DNA of 64,000 nt from JAJPKK01 sp963824905 (GTDB lineage Bacteria; Pseudomonadota; Alphaproteobacteria; Rhizobiales; Xanthobacteraceae). The DNA lies in assembly GCA_963824905.1 (NCBI GenBank), contig CAWGRH010000008.1, forward strand, positions 1 to 64,000. The letters are read 5' to 3'. A program made the translations under genes and the position numbers. Positions 63,058 through 64,000 of this stretch are shown one piece after another (position 1 is the first letter of the stretch; every line of letters starts with the position of its first letter). Under the pieces are notes generated by a model that saw only the letters and a program-made list of their open reading frames with translations, did not search any database and was not told where the DNA came from.

Positions 63058-64000
63058 TCATTTGTGGCCGCCGTGTTCGCGCACGAGTTTGGCAAATTCC
63101 TCGCGGCCGAAGAAGTCGGCCCAGCCCAAAGCGGTGGCGCCGTATTTGTCGTCGCGGATATCAGGGTCGGCGCCGGCGTCGAGCAGCACGCGCGCAAGCG
63201 CGATGTCGCCGTTCTCGACCGTCATGTGCAATGCGGTGTGGTTGCAGTCCCACATCGATCGCTTGGCGTCGACGTCGACGCCGTGCGCGATCAGCCAGCG
63301 GACTGCGTCGTGGTTCTTCTTGGCGACCGCGAGGTGGAGCGCGACGGTGTCGCGGCCGTCGCGACCCAGGCGCCCAGGGTCCTCGGCGAGCAACGCCTCG
63401 GCGAGGTCGTAGCGCGCGAGGGTCACCGCGGTCAGGAAATCGAGCTTGGCGCCGGCGGCGACCAGCATCTCGACGGTCGCCGGGTCGGCGCCATCCTGGG
63501 AGGCCGTGGTGAGCGGCGTCGCGCCGGTCGCGTCGGTCGCGTGGGGATCGGCGCCGAGGTCGAGGAGCAGGCGCACGACGCGCGGGCGGTTCTTCGCCGC
63601 CGCGTGATGGAGCGCGGTGCGGCGATGCTGGTTGCGGGTCATTCGCGCGCGAAGGAGGGTCGCGTCGCCCGCGACCATGCTGCGCACCGCGTCGACGCGG
63701 TCGAGCGCGATCGCCGTCCACAGATTGAGCCGTGCGCCGTGGGCGAGGAGATAGGCCGCAACGTCCTCCCGCACGGTGCGAAAGCAGGTCGCCCAGCCGA
63801 GCACGCCGACCTCGTAGTCGTCCGCCTCGCCGATCACATCGGCGCCGGCCTCGACCAGGATGCGAACGGTCTCGAGATCGCCGACGGCGGCGGCGACGTG
63901 CAGGGGATAGGCGTTGTCGGGAAAATCACGCACGTCGACATCGGCGCCGCGATCGATGAGGAGGCGCAGGCAGGCGTGCCGGCTCTTGCAAGCGGCACGG
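63058..64000 (-). CDS. Ankyrin-repeat protein, 5' end beyond right edge
   Basis: The frame is open from the right edge to the stop at 63058. At least seven ankyrin units are visible, for example PLHVAAAVGDLETVRILVEA, GADP-type turns, RTALHHAAAKNRPRVVRLLL, TVALHLAVAKKNHDAVRWLI and TALHMTVENGDIALARVLLD. The unit upstream of the internal ATG (HACLRLLIDRGADVDVRDFP) is also ankyrin, so the true start lies outside the window. No signal or membrane helix is seen. It is a protein-binding scaffold with unknown partners. Confidence 0.88.
   Translation of the reverse strand, partial: RAACKSRHACLRLLIDRGADVDVRDFPDNAYPLHVAAAVGDLETVRILVEAGADVIGEADDYEVGVLGWATCFRTVREDVAAYLLAHGARLNLWTAIALDRVDAVRSMVAGDATLLRARMTRNQHRRTALHHAAAKNRPRVVRLLLDLGADPHATDATGATPLTTASQDGADPATVEMLVAAGAKLDFLTAVTLARYDLAEALLAEDPGRLGRDGRDTVALHLAVAKKNHDAVRWLIAHGVDVDAKRSMWDCNHTALHMTVENGDIALARVLLDAGADPDIRDDKYGATALGWADFFGREEFAKLVREHGGHK

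Overview
The window is GC-rich (roughly two-thirds G+C by eye) and looks like chromosome from an alphaproteobacterium of the Hyphomicrobiales, near Bradyrhizobium, Rhodopseudomonas or Pseudolabrys. Supporting this are CckA, a heme oxygenase/bacteriophytochrome pair with an HWE-type kinase, the short alphaproteobacterial glucose-6-phosphate isomerase, tandem M16 peptidases behind lspA, and the palindromic intergenic repeats typical of these families. No tRNA, rRNA, CRISPR array, prophage or classical IS was seen.

Many genes are broken by single-base insertions and deletions while their codons on both sides stay well conserved. This affects essential genes (hisS, ileS, lspA, alaS, cckA), so I read most breaks as long-read consensus error, not decay. 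Breaks are densest in about 0-24 kb; 34.5-37.7, 55-56.5 and 59.6-64 kb are nearly clean. Coordinates of broken genes run from probable start to probable stop.

Layout. 0-7.3 kb: branched-chain-type ABC transporter pieces, SDR plus 3-hydroxyacyl-CoA dehydrogenase, cyclase plus cupin, and an amidohydrolase, a likely catabolic neighbourhood. 7.3-16.2 kb: small secreted proteins, hisS, a class III aminotransferase, MFS transporter, HAD phosphatase, ribF. 16.5-25.3 kb: ileS, lspA, a secreted protein, two M16 peptidases and pgi in one direction. 25.3-29.8 kb: orphan DUF433, DUF3096, pyruvate phosphate dikinase with a Lys/Ala/Pro-rich N-terminal tail, small membrane proteins. 29.8-33.9 kb: bphP and a 5'-truncated bphO, head to head with a 5'-truncated DUF2339 gene. 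33.9-42 kb: quinone oxidoreductase, glycosyltransferase, nadC, SleB-type hydrolase, phosphatase, HD hydrolase and a FliO-like protein. 42.4-45.3 kb: cckA and a small membrane protein. 45-54.5 kb: secreted proteins, a second amidohydrolase, EamA transporter, a strikingly repetitive secreted protein, a cytochrome c/beta-propeller fusion and class I fumarase. 54.5-64 kb: a regulated promoter with a structured leader, K+ channel, alaS, MetF-like reductase, tag, cupin, methyltransferase and an ankyrin protein cut by the right edge.

The most unusual structure is a set of paired inverted palindromes (families A-F, my labels) in many gene gaps. In two places the arms of a pair enclose a small GIY-YIG endonuclease gene (4301-4756, family B; 8479-8876, family C). 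A third site (8911-9058) keeps only the start of such a gene beside a family A arm. Short family B pairs elsewhere keep sequence resembling the inner ends of the gene-carrying copy. This suggests a REP/REPIN-like mobile system served by GIY-YIG nucleases rather than the known RAYT transposases.
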